Origin: Anaerofustis sp.
GTDB taxonomy: Bacteria; Bacillota; Clostridia; Eubacteriales; Anaerofustaceae
Assembly (NCBI RefSeq): GCF_019420015.1
Contig: NZ_JAHZIA010000041.1
Coordinates: 1 to 38,476 of the forward strand
Direction: 5' to 3'
DNA: 38,476 nt
The translations under genes were made by a program, and so were the position numbers. The notes under the pieces are model-generated. The model made no database searches, was not told the origin of the DNA, and saw only the letters and a list, made by a program, of their open reading frames with translations. Numbering within the stretch: position 1 is the stretch's first letter; every line of letters starts with the position of its first letter. Shown here piece by piece: positions 24,339 to 33,159 of this stretch.

Positions 24339-26999
24339 ATGAAGAAAAAATTAGTGATCATAGATGCATATTCAATTATTTATAAATGTTTTTTTGGAGT
24401 AAGACCGATGCATTCGTTAAGCGGTGTTTCAACAAATGCAATTTACGGTTTTTTGAATATCATACTTAAGCTTATAGAAAATGAAAAACCGGATTATTTG
24501 TATGCCGCTTTTGATAAGGGACATAAAAATTTCAGACATGATAAATACAGTGATTATAAAGCCGGCAGACAGAGTATGCCGGAGGATTTGAGAGAGCAGA
24601 TTCCTTATATAGAATCGCTTTTGGAAGCTGCCAATATAATCTCTTTAAAAGTTGATAATTATGAAGCTGATGATATTATCGGAAGTGTCAGTGAGCTTGC
24701 AGATAAGAAGGGTATTGATACTGTGGTTATAACGGGTGACAGAGATTCTTTTCAACTTGTAAGCGAACATACAAAAATACTTTATTCCAAAAGAGGTATA
24801 AGTGATATAGAAGTTATAGACGAGCAGTATTTGATGGATAAATACTCTCTAATGCCAAAGCAGATGATAGATTTAAAAGCCCTTATGGGGGATAAATCGG
24901 ATAATATTCCTGGAGTAAAAGGAGTAGGTGAAAAAACAGCTTTAAATCTTTTGGCAAAATACGGTACTCTTGATGGGGTATATGAGCATATAGACGAAAT
25001 AAAAGGGAAATTAAAAGAGAAACTAACCGAAGATAAAGAAAATGCATTTTTAAGCAGAGATTTAGGTACGATTGAAGTAAATATGGATATAGACATTGAT
25101 TTTGACAAAGAATGCAGTTTTGATTTCAGAAACGAGACTTTTGTATCCATTTTATCAACATTAGATTTAAAATCCGTAATAAAAAAACTTGGTGTAGGTG
25201 ATGTTCTTCCTGTAGAGGATAAAAACAACAAAGAGGCTTTTTCAAATGTAAAAGAAGAGTATGTCACTGTTTCAAAAGATATTGAAATTGAAAAGTTGGT
25301 AAATAAATTAAAAGATAAAGATTGTATTTCCGTATATTTTGTTTTAAACGATAAGTCGGATGATATAAGAAAAGCTATGATTTTTGACAGAGAAAATTTT
25401 TATTTGTATGACGGAAATTTCTCTAGTATAAATGAATTGGCATATATATTAAAATCTTCTAGAAAAGTTATAACACATAATTTTAAAGATGTTTACAAAT
25501 GTTTTAAATCAAAGGGATGTGATAATGTTGAATGTCTTTTTGACGTATATCTCGGAGGATATGTTCTTAACCCCGGAGATGAAAGATATTCTTTGGAGGT
25601 AATGAGCAAAAAATATTTGAATATAGATCTAGAAGAAGAACAAGGCGAAATTGTACAGCAAAGTCTCCTTGATTTGGATGATACAAATAAATACATTACC
25701 TATATGAAAAAGGCAAAAAGTATATTTTCTCTTTATAATATTTTTTCAGATAAAATTAAAGACGAAGGAATGGAAGAGCTATATGAGGATATAGAGCATA
25801 AACTTATGTATGTTCTTGGGGATATGGAACTTGAAGGATTTAAAGTAGACACAAAAATGCTTAATGTTCTCGGTGAAGATTTTGATAAGAGGGTTGAGGA
25901 GCTAACTTCAAAAATAAGACAGACTGCAGGAGAAGACGAAACATTTAATGTTAATTCTACAAAACAGCTCGGACATGTTCTTTTTGAAAAAATGGGTCTT
26001 CCTGTTATAAAGAAAACTAAAACCGGATATTCAACCAATATAGAAGTTCTTGAAAAATTAAAAGATCATCATAAAATAATACCTATGATAATTGATTTGA
26101 GACAAATAAGTAAACTTAATTCAACATATGTAAAAGGACTTGTATCTCTTATAGATAAAAGTGAGAATAAAATTCATTCAACTTTTAATCAAACAATTAC
26201 AACGACCGGTAGAATTTCGTCTTCAAATCCAAACCTTCAAAATATTCCCGTAAGAACAGAGGAGGGAAGAATTATAAGGAAAGTATTTATTCCAAGTAAA
26301 GAGGGTAATGTTTTGGTGGATGCCGATTATTCTCAAATAGAGCTTAGGGTTTTGGCGCATATTTCAAAGGATGAGAAGCTTATTAATTCTTTTAAAAATA
26401 ACGAAGATATTCATACAAGAACTGCAAGCGAGGTATTCGGGGTACCTTTGAGTGAGGTTACAAAAGAAATGAGAAGTCGTGCTAAAGCAGTTAATTTCGG
26501 TATCGTATACGGTATAAGCGATTTTGGTCTTTCAAAGGATTTGAATATTGCAAGAAAAGATGCAAAACTTTATATAGATACTTATCTTTCAAAGTATCCT
26601 TTGGTAAGCAAGTATATGGAGGATATAGTTGCTTTTGCAAAAGAAAACGGATATGTGACAACAATGTTTAACAGAAGAAGGTATATAAATGAAATACATT
26701 CTAAAAATTTCAATGTAAGATCTTTCGGTGAACGTACGGCATTGAATACACCTATTCAGGGTAGTGCTGCCGATATTATTAAGCTTGCAATGATACATGT
26801 TCAAGATGAGCTTAAAAAAAGAAATATGAAATCGAAGTTAATACTTCAGGTACATGATGAGTTAATAATAGATACTCCAAAAGATGAAATTGAAGAAGTG
26901 AAAAATATTCTTAAAGATAAAATGGAAAATGTTGTTAAAATGGATTGTCCACTAAAAGCTGATATAAGTGTCGGCAAAAATTGGTTCGAGGCAAAGTAA
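24339..26999 (+). CDS. polA: DNA polymerase I
   Basis: An 886-residue family A polymerase that fills gaps and removes RNA primers. Residues 1 to about 290 form the 5'-3' exonuclease (IDAYSIIYKCFFGVRP, ADDIIGSVSELADKKGIDTVVITGDRDSFQL, LMGDKSDNIPGVKGVGEKTA). About 305-480 is a degenerate 3'-5' exonuclease: the DXE motif is replaced by ISVYFVLND, so proofreading is probably lost, as in Bacillus and Thermus enzymes. The polymerase domain has motif A VDADYSQIELRVLAH near 658-672, motif B RSRAKAVNFGIVYG near 713-726 and motif C LQVHDELIID near 835-844. GAGG precedes ATG. Its stop overlaps the coaE start. Confidence 0.97.
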   Translation: MKKKLVIIDAYSIIYKCFFGVRPMHSLSGVSTNAIYGFLNIILKLIENEKPDYLYAAFDKGHKNFRHDKYSDYKAGRQSMPEDLREQIPYIESLLEAANIISLKVDNYEADDIIGSVSELADKKGIDTVVITGDRDSFQLVSEHTKILYSKRGISDIEVIDEQYLMDKYSLMPKQMIDLKALMGDKSDNIPGVKGVGEKTALNLLAKYGTLDGVYEHIDEIKGKLKEKLTEDKENAFLSRDLGTIEVNMDIDIDFDKECSFDFRNETFVSILSTLDLKSVIKKLGVGDVLPVEDKNNKEAFSNVKEEYVTVSKDIEIEKLVNKLKDKDCISVYFVLNDKSDDIRKAMIFDRENFYLYDGNFSSINELAYILKSSRKVITHNFKDVYKCFKSKGCDNVECLFDVYLGGYVLNPGDERYSLEVMSKKYLNIDLEEEQGEIVQQSLLDLDDTNKYITYMKKAKSIFSLYNIFSDKIKDEGMEELYEDIEHKLMYVLGDMELEGFKVDTKMLNVLGEDFDKRVEELTSKIRQTAGEDETFNVNSTKQLGHVLFEKMGLPVIKKTKTGYSTNIEVLEKLKDHHKIIPMIIDLRQISKLNSTYVKGLVSLIDKSENKIHSTFNQTITTTGRISSSNPNLQNIPVRTEEGRIIRKVFIPSKEGNVLVDADYSQIELRVLAHISKDEKLINSFKNNEDIHTRTASEVFGVPLSEVTKEMRSRAKAVNFGIVYGISDFGLSKDLNIARKDAKLYIDTYLSKYPLVSKYMEDIVAFAKENGYVTTMFNRRRYINEIHSKNFNVRSFGERTALNTPIQGSAADIIKLAMIHVQDELKKRNMKSKLILQVHDELIIDTPKDEIEEVKNILKDKMENVVKMDCPLKADISVGKNWFEAK

Positions 27000-27610
27000 T
27001 GAAAGTTATAGGATTAACCGGTTCTATAGGGACCGGAAAGAGTACGGCATCTAAAATATTAAAGAAAGAATTTGATATACCCATAATAGATGCCGATGTT
27101 ATAAGCAGGGAAGCGGTTCAAAAAGGCAGTATCGGTATTTTAAAAATAAAAGATGCATTTGGCAGTGATTTTATTTTAAATAACGGTGAACTTAACAGAG
27201 TAAAAATGGGTAATTTGGTATTTAATGATAATAAAGCAAGAGAACTTCTTGAAAGTATAATTCATCCTGTTGTTATGAACAGATACGATACTCTTGTAAG
27301 AAAATATAAGGAAGAAGGACATTCTTATGTTGTATATGATTGTCCTCTTTTGATTGAAGAAGATTTAATCGGTGTGGTTGACGTGGTTATGTTAATTTAT
27401 TCCAATAAAGATATCCAGCTTCAAAGAGTTATGTTAAGAGATAATTTAACCGAAGAAGAAGCCTTAAAACGTATATATTCTCAGATGAGTATAGATGAGA
27501 AAAAGAGATATGCCGATATTGTTATTGATAATAGCGGAACTGTTGAGTCTTTAAGAGAGAAAATAGGATATGTTTATGACAATAAATTTTCAAAAAAAAT
27601 ACTTGCATAA
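26999..27610 (+). CDS. coaE: Dephospho-CoA kinase
   Basis: CoaE phosphorylates dephospho-CoA in the last step of coenzyme A synthesis. The P-loop GSIGTGKST is at residues 8-16, followed by PIIDADVISREAVQKG, IHPVVMNRYD and YDCPLLIEE, with the lid region LQRVMLRDNLTEEEALKRIYSQM. The start is set by the TAATG overlap with polA (ATG 26999), giving 203 residues, the usual length; an upstream in-frame start would lie within polA. polA-coaE is a frequent Firmicutes pair. The last codons contain the -35 box of the arginine operon. Confidence 0.96.
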   Translation: MKVIGLTGSIGTGKSTASKILKKEFDIPIIDADVISREAVQKGSIGILKIKDAFGSDFILNNGELNRVKMGNLVFNDNKARELLESIIHPVVMNRYDTLVRKYKEEGHSYVVYDCPLLIEEDLIGVVDVVMLIYSNKDIQLQRVMLRDNLTEEEALKRIYSQMSIDEKKRYADIVIDNSGTVESLREKIGYVYDNKFSKKILA

Positions 27611-27631
27611 TTATGCATAAATATGTATAAT
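27602..27631 (+). promoter_or_regulatory. argC promoter overlapped by ARG-box-like operator
   Basis: TTGCAT at 27603-27608 (inside the end of coaE) and consensus TATAAT at 27626-27631 are 17 bp apart. Two overlapping 18 bp stretches, 27602-27619 and 27612-27629, each match 17 of 18 positions of the ArgR box pattern TNTGNATWWWWATNCANA. The operator covers the spacer and the -10 box, so ArgR binding would block the polymerase. The leader to the argC ATG would be only about 18 bases. Confidence 0.75.
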
Positions 27632-27655
27632 GTATCATATTATGGAGGTGTTACT

Positions 27656-28693
27656 ATGATAGATGTCGGTATTTTGGGTGCAACTGGTTATACCGGAGCA
27701 ATTCTTGTAAGTATATTAAAAAAACATAAAAATGTAAGGAACATAAAACTTGGGTCGCACAGTTATGTAGGACAGAAGTTTGATGATGTATATAAAGCTT
27801 TTAAAGATATTGAGCATAGTACACTGCTTGAAAGTGATATGGAGATATTTTCAAAAGATTGTGACGTTGTATTTATGGCTCTTCCTCACGGAGTTGCTTC
27901 GAAGGTTGTAAACAAAGATGTTTTAAATAAAACAAAGATTATAGATTTGGGTGCGGATTTTAGATTAAAAAATAAAAGTACATATGAACAATGGTATAAA
28001 ACCGAGCATTTTGCAGAGGATTTATTAAATGAGAGTGTGTATGGATTGTGTGAAATAGAAAGGGAGAATATAAAAACGGCAAGATTGCTTGCAAATCCGG
28101 GATGTTATACAACATGCTCAATATTGTCTCTTTACCCATTAGTTAAGGATAATTTAATAGATGTGGATTCTATAATTATAGATGCAAAATCCGGAGTAAG
28201 CGGAGCAGGCAGAAAAGCATCAACGTCTTCTCTGTTTTGTGAATGCAACGAGGCTATTAAAGCCTACGGGGTGGGTACTCACAGACATACTCCTGAAATA
28301 GAAGAGCAGCTTTCTAAATATGGTAATGATATAAAGTTATCGTTTACTCCTCATTTGGTTCCTATGAATAAAGGTATTTTGACTACGATTTATGCAAATG
28401 TTCGTGAAGGAATAACAAAAGAGGATATTAAAAAGTCTTATGAAAAATATTATAAAGACGAATACTTTATAAGGCTTCGAGAATCCGGAGATATGCCGAT
28501 TACCAACTATGTAAAAGGTACTAATTTATTTGATACTTCTTTTGTTTTTGACGATAGAGTAGGAAGAGTAATTGTTTCAAGTGTAATAGACAACCTGATG
28601 AAAGGGGCATCTTCTCAGGCTGTTCAAAATATGAATATAATGTTTGGATTTGATGAAAAAGAAGGAATTGATTTTCTTCCTTTTTACATATAA
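27656..28693 (+). CDS. argC: N-acetyl-gamma-glutamyl-phosphate reductase
   Basis: ArgC reduces N-acetylglutamyl phosphate to the semialdehyde in arginine synthesis. The NADP-binding GILGATGYTGAILVSIL lies at about 5-21, the catalytic cysteine C150 in ANPGCYTTCSIL, and GVSGAGRKAS and THRHTPEIEEQL follow. ATG 27656 follows GGAGGTG by 6 bases and gives the normal 345 residues; the frame is open further upstream, but with no better site. First gene of argCJBD. Confidence 0.96.
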   Translation: MIDVGILGATGYTGAILVSILKKHKNVRNIKLGSHSYVGQKFDDVYKAFKDIEHSTLLESDMEIFSKDCDVVFMALPHGVASKVVNKDVLNKTKIIDLGADFRLKNKSTYEQWYKTEHFAEDLLNESVYGLCEIERENIKTARLLANPGCYTTCSILSLYPLVKDNLIDVDSIIIDAKSGVSGAGRKASTSSLFCECNEAIKAYGVGTHRHTPEIEEQLSKYGNDIKLSFTPHLVPMNKGILTTIYANVREGITKEDIKKSYEKYYKDEYFIRLRESGDMPITNYVKGTNLFDTSFVFDDRVGRVIVSSVIDNLMKGASSQAVQNMNIMFGFDEKEGIDFLPFYI

Positions 28694-28790
28694 TCGGTAA
28701 TATATTGATTATTTTTAATATATATCCTTTTAACAAATAGGGGTTATTGAAATACATCTGTATAAAAAATGATTAAGGAGTTTTGATATA

Positions 28791-30011
28791 ATGAAAATAG
28801 TAAAAGGTTGTGTTGTTGCGCCAAAAGGATTTTATGCATCAGGCAAAGCAACCGGGTTAAAAAGAAAGAGAAAAGATATGTCTTTGATATATTCAGAAAA
28901 ACCTTGTAATGTTGCGGCTGTTTTTACGACAAATAAAGTAAAGGCAAGCAGTGTACTTCATAATATGGAACTTTACAATAAAGGGTTGAAGGCAAGAGCG
29001 ATTATTGTAAACAGTGGTAATGCAAATGCCTGTACGGGAGAGGAAGGACTTAACAATACATCCAAAATGGCAGAAGAAACAGCAAGGTGTCTTGCTTTAA
29101 AGCCTGAAGATGTATATGTAAATTCGACGGGCGTTATAGGGGTGCAGCTTCCTATGGATAAAATCATCAAAGGAATAAGAGAGGTATCTTTGGCTCTTGA
29201 TGATGATATAGTTTCAGGTGTTAACTGTGCGGAAGGTATACTTACCACAGATACATTCATAAAAGATAAATCCGTTGAAATTGTTATAGACGATAAGAAA
29301 GTAAGAATAGGCGGAATAGCAAAAGGATCCGGCATGATACATCCAAACATGGCAACGATGCTTTCTTTTATTACAACAGATGTAAATATTGATGACAGTA
29401 CTTTTAAAGAGTTGTTAAAAGAGGTTGCCGATGATACATATAATATGATTTCTGTTGACGGTGATACTTCTACAAATGACAGTGTCATTGCCTTTGCAAA
29501 CGGTATGGCCGGAAATGATGTACTTACAAAGGATCACAAGGATTATCATGTATTTAAAGATGCATTTATTTTTGTTTGTAAACATCTTGCGACTCAAATT
29601 GTTAAAGACGGTGAAGGCGCGACTAAGTTTTTGGCTGTTAATGTTATAAACTCAGACACAAAGGAAAACGCAAAGAAAATTGCAAAGAGTGTAATAGGAT
29701 CTTCTCTTGTTAAAACCGCTTTTTTCGGTGAAGATGCAAATTGGGGAAGAGTTCTTTGCGCTGCAGGTTATTCAGGAGTTGAGTTCAACCCGAATATAGT
29801 GACACTTTCTTTTAAAAGTGCAAAGGGGGAAATTGAACTTTATAAGGATGGTATTGCATTGGATTTTGATGAGGATAAAGCTCTTAAAATACTTCAGCAA
29901 GTTGAAATAGAAATCGACATAAATATGAACAACGGAAATAAATCTGCTACAGCATGGGGCTGTGATTTGAGTTACGAATACGTGAAAATTAATGGAGAGT
30001 ACAGAAGTTAA
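28791..30011 (+). CDS. argJ: Ornithine acetyltransferase / amino-acid acetyltransferase ArgJ
   Basis: ArgJ recycles the acetyl group from N-acetylornithine to glutamate and, in bifunctional forms, also uses acetyl-CoA. It is made as a precursor that cuts itself before a threonine; here that is T189 in GSGMIHPNMATMLSF. Other marks are NSGNANACTGEEG, GVIGVQLPMDKI, SVDGDTSTNDSVIAFANG and EDANWGRVLCAAGYSG. The 406-residue length is normal. A 97 bp gap separates it from argC without a convincing promoter; AAGGAG precedes ATG. Its stop shares TAATG with argB. Confidence 0.96.
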   Translation: MKIVKGCVVAPKGFYASGKATGLKRKRKDMSLIYSEKPCNVAAVFTTNKVKASSVLHNMELYNKGLKARAIIVNSGNANACTGEEGLNNTSKMAEETARCLALKPEDVYVNSTGVIGVQLPMDKIIKGIREVSLALDDDIVSGVNCAEGILTTDTFIKDKSVEIVIDDKKVRIGGIAKGSGMIHPNMATMLSFITTDVNIDDSTFKELLKEVADDTYNMISVDGDTSTNDSVIAFANGMAGNDVLTKDHKDYHVFKDAFIFVCKHLATQIVKDGEGATKFLAVNVINSDTKENAKKIAKSVIGSSLVKTAFFGEDANWGRVLCAAGYSGVEFNPNIVTLSFKSAKGEIELYKDGIALDFDEDKALKILQQVEIEIDINMNNGNKSATAWGCDLSYEYVKINGEYRS

Positions 30012-30865
30012 TGGATGAAAAATATTTACATCAGGCAAATGTTTTAATTGAGGCATTACCGTATATAAAAGAATTTAACGGTAAAATAGTTGTAATTAAA
30101 TACGGCGGAGCCGCTTTGGTGGATAAAGAAATGGAACAAAGTGTAATAAATGATATTGCGCTTATGAAGTTGGTCGGAATAATGCCGGTAATCGTTCATG
30201 GTGGAGGGAAAGATATAAATAAAATGCTTGATAAAGTAGGTAAAGAGCATAAGTTTATAAACGGACTCAGATTCACAGACAGCGAAACTATGGATATTGT
30301 ACAAATGGTTCTTGCCGGTGGGGTAAATAAAGATTTGGTATCTTTATTTACAAAACAAGGAATGAACGCTATAGGTATTACGGGACAGGACGGTAAGCTT
30401 TTGGAAGTTGAAAAGCATACTCCTCACGGAGATGATATAGGCTATGTAGGAAAAATAAAAGGAGTAAATCCTATTCTTGTAGCAAAGCTTATAGATGATG
30501 ACTTTATACCTATAATAGCTCCTATAGGGGTTGATGAAAGCGGACAAAGTTATAATATAAATGCGGATTTTGTTGCTTGTCATATAGCGAGTGCACTTCA
30601 TGCAAAGAAACTTTTGTTTATGTCAGATATAGAAGGAGTTCTTGATAAAAAAGGAAATCTTATTAAGCAAATTAAAACCAGTGAAGTTCATGGACTTATA
30701 GAAGACGGTACAATTAACGGAGGAATGATTCCTAAAATTAAAGGCGCAAAAGAAAGTGTTGAAAAGGGAGTTGAAGGTGTTCATATAATTGATGGAAGAG
30801 TCGAACACAGTTTACTTATAGAATTATTTACAAACGGCGGAATAGGCACAATGATTAAGGAGTAG
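30011..30865 (+). CDS. argB: Acetylglutamate kinase
   Basis: ArgB phosphorylates N-acetylglutamate. The amino acid kinase fold shows KYGGAALVD from residue 30, VIVHGGGKDINKML near 61-74, GLRFTDSETM near 86, and NINADFVACHIASALHAKKLLFMSDIEGV near 176-204. The N-terminal helix before K30 (YLHQANVLIEALPYIKEFNGK) resembles that of arginine-sensitive hexameric enzymes such as that of Thermotoga, so feedback inhibition by arginine is likely. Start codon overlaps the argJ stop by one base, indicating coupled translation. Confidence 0.96.
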   Translation: MDEKYLHQANVLIEALPYIKEFNGKIVVIKYGGAALVDKEMEQSVINDIALMKLVGIMPVIVHGGGKDINKMLDKVGKEHKFINGLRFTDSETMDIVQMVLAGGVNKDLVSLFTKQGMNAIGITGQDGKLLEVEKHTPHGDDIGYVGKIKGVNPILVAKLIDDDFIPIIAPIGVDESGQSYNINADFVACHIASALHAKKLLFMSDIEGVLDKKGNLIKQIKTSEVHGLIEDGTINGGMIPKIKGAKESVEKGVEGVHIIDGRVEHSLLIELFTNGGIGTMIKE

Positions 30866-30868
30866 AAA

Positions 30869-32050
30869 ATGAATGATATAATTAAAACAGGAAATGAAGT
30901 ATTAATGAATACATATTCCAGAATCCCTGTGGTTTTTGATAAAGGGGAAGGGGTTTATTTGTATGATGACAATGGGAAAGAGTATCTTGATTTTGTAGCC
31001 GGTATAGCGGTAAATGCACTTGGGTACAATGATAAAGGTTTGAATGATGTATTGATAAATCAAATGAATAAGGTGTATCATGTTTCTAATTTATATTACA
31101 CAAAAGCGAATGTAGAGGCTGCTGAAATCCTTGTTAAAAACAGCGCCTTAGATAGGGTGTTTTTTTGTAACTCAGGTGCTGAGTCAACAGAAGCTGCTTT
31201 AAAACTTGCAAGACTTTATGCATATAAGTTTAAAAATAAAGAAACAAAAATTGTTGCTATGGAAAATTCTTTTCACGGCAGAACCTTTGGTTCTATTACG
31301 GCAACGGGACAATTAAAGTATCAAAAAGGATTGGGACCTATCCTTCCAGATGTTGTACATGTGCCTTTCATGGATTTTGATTCTTTGGAAAAAGAAGCCA
31401 GAAGCGGTGCTTGTGGTATTATTTTAGAACCTGTTCAAGGTGAAGGAGGTATAAGACCTGCAAGTAAAGAGTTCTTGAAAAAAGTACGTGATTTATGCGA
31501 TGAATTGGATATTTTGTTAATATTTGACGAGGTGCAATGTGGAATCGGCAGAAGCGGATATTTATTTGCCTATGAATATTTTGATGTTGTTCCTGATGTT
31601 GTATGTATGGCAAAAGGACTTGGGGGAGGTTTCCCTATAGGTGCAATTCTTGTTAAAGAGGATAAAGCAAAAGGTTTCGAGCCCGGTAATCATGCTTCGA
31701 CTTTTGGAGGAAATGCTATTGCATCTACGGCAAGTAAATATGTCATAGATAAGATTTTAAATGAAAATATTTTGGATAATGTAAAAAGACAAGGGGCTTT
31801 GTTAAAAGCAAAACTTGAAGACCTTTGTAATAAATATGAATTTATAAAAGAGGTAAGGGGGATAGGGTTAATGCTTGGTATGGAGTTTGAATTTCCTGTG
31901 TCCGATATCATTAATGAAGCTTTGGATAATGGGTTACTCTTGTTAAATTCAGGAAAAAACATTATAAGATTTGTACCTCCATTAATTGTTTCAGAAAACG
32001 AAATAATTAAATGTGTTACAATTTTAGATAGTATTTTAAATAAAATATGA
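30869..32050 (+). CDS. argD: Acetylornithine aminotransferase
   Basis: A 393-residue class III aminotransferase that makes N-acetylornithine with glutamate as donor. Visible are the start TYSRIPVVFDKGEGVYLYDDNGKEYLDFVAGIAVNALG, the cofactor loop FFCNSGAESTEAALKLAR near 98-115, LIFDEVQCGIGRSG near 216 and the PLP lysine K249 in MAKGLGGGFPIGA. Its ribosome binding site AAGGAG lies at the end of argB, 3 bp before. Last gene of argCJBD; argF, argG and argH are not in the window. Confidence 0.95.
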   Translation: MNDIIKTGNEVLMNTYSRIPVVFDKGEGVYLYDDNGKEYLDFVAGIAVNALGYNDKGLNDVLINQMNKVYHVSNLYYTKANVEAAEILVKNSALDRVFFCNSGAESTEAALKLARLYAYKFKNKETKIVAMENSFHGRTFGSITATGQLKYQKGLGPILPDVVHVPFMDFDSLEKEARSGACGIILEPVQGEGGIRPASKEFLKKVRDLCDELDILLIFDEVQCGIGRSGYLFAYEYFDVVPDVVCMAKGLGGGFPIGAILVKEDKAKGFEPGNHASTFGGNAIASTASKYVIDKILNENILDNVKRQGALLKAKLEDLCNKYEFIKEVRGIGLMLGMEFEFPVSDIINEALDNGLLLLNSGKNIIRFVPPLIVSENEIIKCVTILDSILNKI

Positions 32051-32080
32051 CATAATTGTATTTTTATTACTTAAAACTCT

Positions 32081-32126
32081 AAAAAAGAGAAAAAATTATG
32101 TATTTTTATGATTTTTTCTTTTTTTT
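32081..32126 (+). terminator. AT-rich terminator of the arginine operon
   Basis: An A-rich arm at 32081-32099 can pair with 32108-32126 over about 19 positions with two G-T pairs and an eight-base loop, and the distal arm is itself a T-run. The stem is almost purely A-T, so strength is uncertain. Confidence 0.65.
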
Positions 32127-32202
32127 ATTGTAAATTTTGTGTTATTATATAACTATATAATGAGAATTTTGTATATATTTATAAGAAGAACGGGTGATAG
32201 AT

Positions 32203-32739
32203 ATGGAAGAAAAAAGTACATCAAAAAATAGGGTTGTTGTGAATATTCTTGGATCGAATTATACAATTATTACCGATAATGACGAAGAGCAATTAAAAAA
32301 GGTTTCTGGATTTGTCGATGAACTTATAAGACAAGTTAAAAAAAATAATCCTTATATGAATCCTTACACTGCTGCAGTTTTATCTTCTTTAAATTTATGT
32401 GAAGAATTATTTGAGCTTAAAGATGAAGTTGAGGATCTTAGAAAAGATAAAGAAGAATATGAAATTTTAACAGATTATAAAGAAAAGTTAATGTCGGCTC
32501 TTGAAGAAGCAGAAGCCAATGAGGCTAAAAGACTTTCTATGCAATATAAATATGAAAAGCTGGAAATAGAAAATGAAGAGCTTAAAGACTTACTTGAAGA
32601 GTATAAAGAAAAGTTTACTTCAATGAGAAGTGAGATAGAATTAAACAGAAGATCTATAAGTGAACTTCAAAATAAACTTTTGGAAAATCAAATAGAGCTT
32701 GTAAAAGCAAGAAAAAATATTTTGGATTATACGAGCTAA
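32203..32739 (+). CDS. zapA: Cell division protein ZapA, long coiled-coil form
   Basis: ZapA binds and bundles FtsZ at the division ring. Residues 8 to about 75 hold the ZapA domain (NRVVVNILGSNYTIITDNDEEQLKKVSGFVDELIRQV and NPYTAAVLSSLNLCEELFEL), followed by a long predicted coiled coil (about 78-175) rich in Glu, Lys and Leu. At 178 residues it is longer than the 85-110 residue ZapA of Bacillus or E. coli; such extended forms are usual in Clostridia. I prefer ATG 32203 behind GGTGAT over GTG 32194, which lies within that site. It is flanked by terminators and so transcribed alone. Confidence 0.85.
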   Translation: MEEKSTSKNRVVVNILGSNYTIITDNDEEQLKKVSGFVDELIRQVKKNNPYMNPYTAAVLSSLNLCEELFELKDEVEDLRKDKEEYEILTDYKEKLMSALEEAEANEAKRLSMQYKYEKLEIENEELKDLLEEYKEKFTSMRSEIELNRRSISELQNKLLENQIELVKARKNILDYTS

Positions 32740-32775
32740 AAAAAGGAGATACCGTTATATTGGTATCTCCTTTTT
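32740..32775. terminator. Bidirectional terminator between zapA and the small DUF4177-like gene
   Basis: AAAAAGGAGATACC ending at 32753 pairs with GGTATCTCCTTTTT from 32762 to 32775 around an eight-base loop. It starts directly after the zapA stop codon and also serves the convergent minus-strand gene. Confidence 0.9.
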
Positions 32776-32786
32776 GAATATTCTAT

Positions 32787-32963
32787 TTATTTCCCCATAA
32801 TAACCGTTACCTTACTTGCCCTTTGGTAGTTGTTATCTTTAGTGCTTTTTATATCCTCCTCCGATACAAAAACATCAATGAGTGTATAACCTTCTTCAGC
32901 TTTTTCGTTCAAATAATTCTGAAGCTTACTCATAAATAGATCTCTTTCAACGATATACTTCAC
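32787..32963 (-). CDS. Small DUF4177-like protein, GTG start
   Basis: A 58-residue soluble protein. Its pattern (short first strand KYIVERD, helix SKLQNYLNEKAEEGYTLIDVFV, closing strand SKVTVIMGK) resembles DUF4177, whose members have a LN(x)xxxEGW(E/T)Lxx core. The start is chosen at GTG 32963 because GAGGTGG lies 8 bases upstream; a GTG at 32975 overlaps that site and would add four residues. A good promoter lies at 33004-33032. Function unknown for the whole family. The match is by eye, so an unrelated small protein remains possible. Confidence 0.62.
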   Translation of the reverse strand: MKYIVERDLFMSKLQNYLNEKAEEGYTLIDVFVSEEDIKSTKDNNYQRASKVTVIMGK

Positions 32964-33003
32964 AGCTCGTTCCACCTCGGTTCGACTTAATCTTTCTTAA
33001 CTT

Positions 33004-33032
33004 ACTATAACATAATTATTATAGGTTGTAAA
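33004..33032 (-). promoter_or_regulatory. Promoter of the DUF4177-like gene
   Basis: On the minus strand TTTACA (33032-33027) and TATAGT (33009-33004) are 17 bp apart. The predicted start is about 30-35 bases before the GTG codon. Confidence 0.65.
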
Positions 33033-33133
33033 TAAACTAAACATTCTTTTATTGATATAAATTTAAATTATTTTTTATAAATTTTTATAATATTTTATAA
33101 TCATATATGCAGAAAATCTAAGAAAACTGTAAT

Positions 33134-33156
33134 AAAAAAAGAAGAAATAATTCTTC
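33134..33156 (-). terminator. Terminator of the leucine-rich-repeat gene
   Basis: On the minus strand GAAGAA (33156-33151) pairs with TTCTTC (33146-33141), followed by seven T. The stem is short but the T-run is good and it starts just past the stop codon. Confidence 0.65.
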
Positions 33157-33159
33157 CTT

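Noticed and set aside
24782..25267. Minus-strand ORF of 161 codons within polA.
   Set aside because: Shadow of polA; low-complexity Ser/Phe-rich product without motif.
28973..29488. Minus-strand ORF of 171 codons within argJ.
   Set aside because: Shadow of a highly conserved enzyme gene; serine-rich antisense translation with no recognisable motif.
32194..32202. GTG start for zapA three codons upstream.
   Set aside because: The GTG lies inside the GGTGAT ribosome binding site that serves the ATG at 32203.
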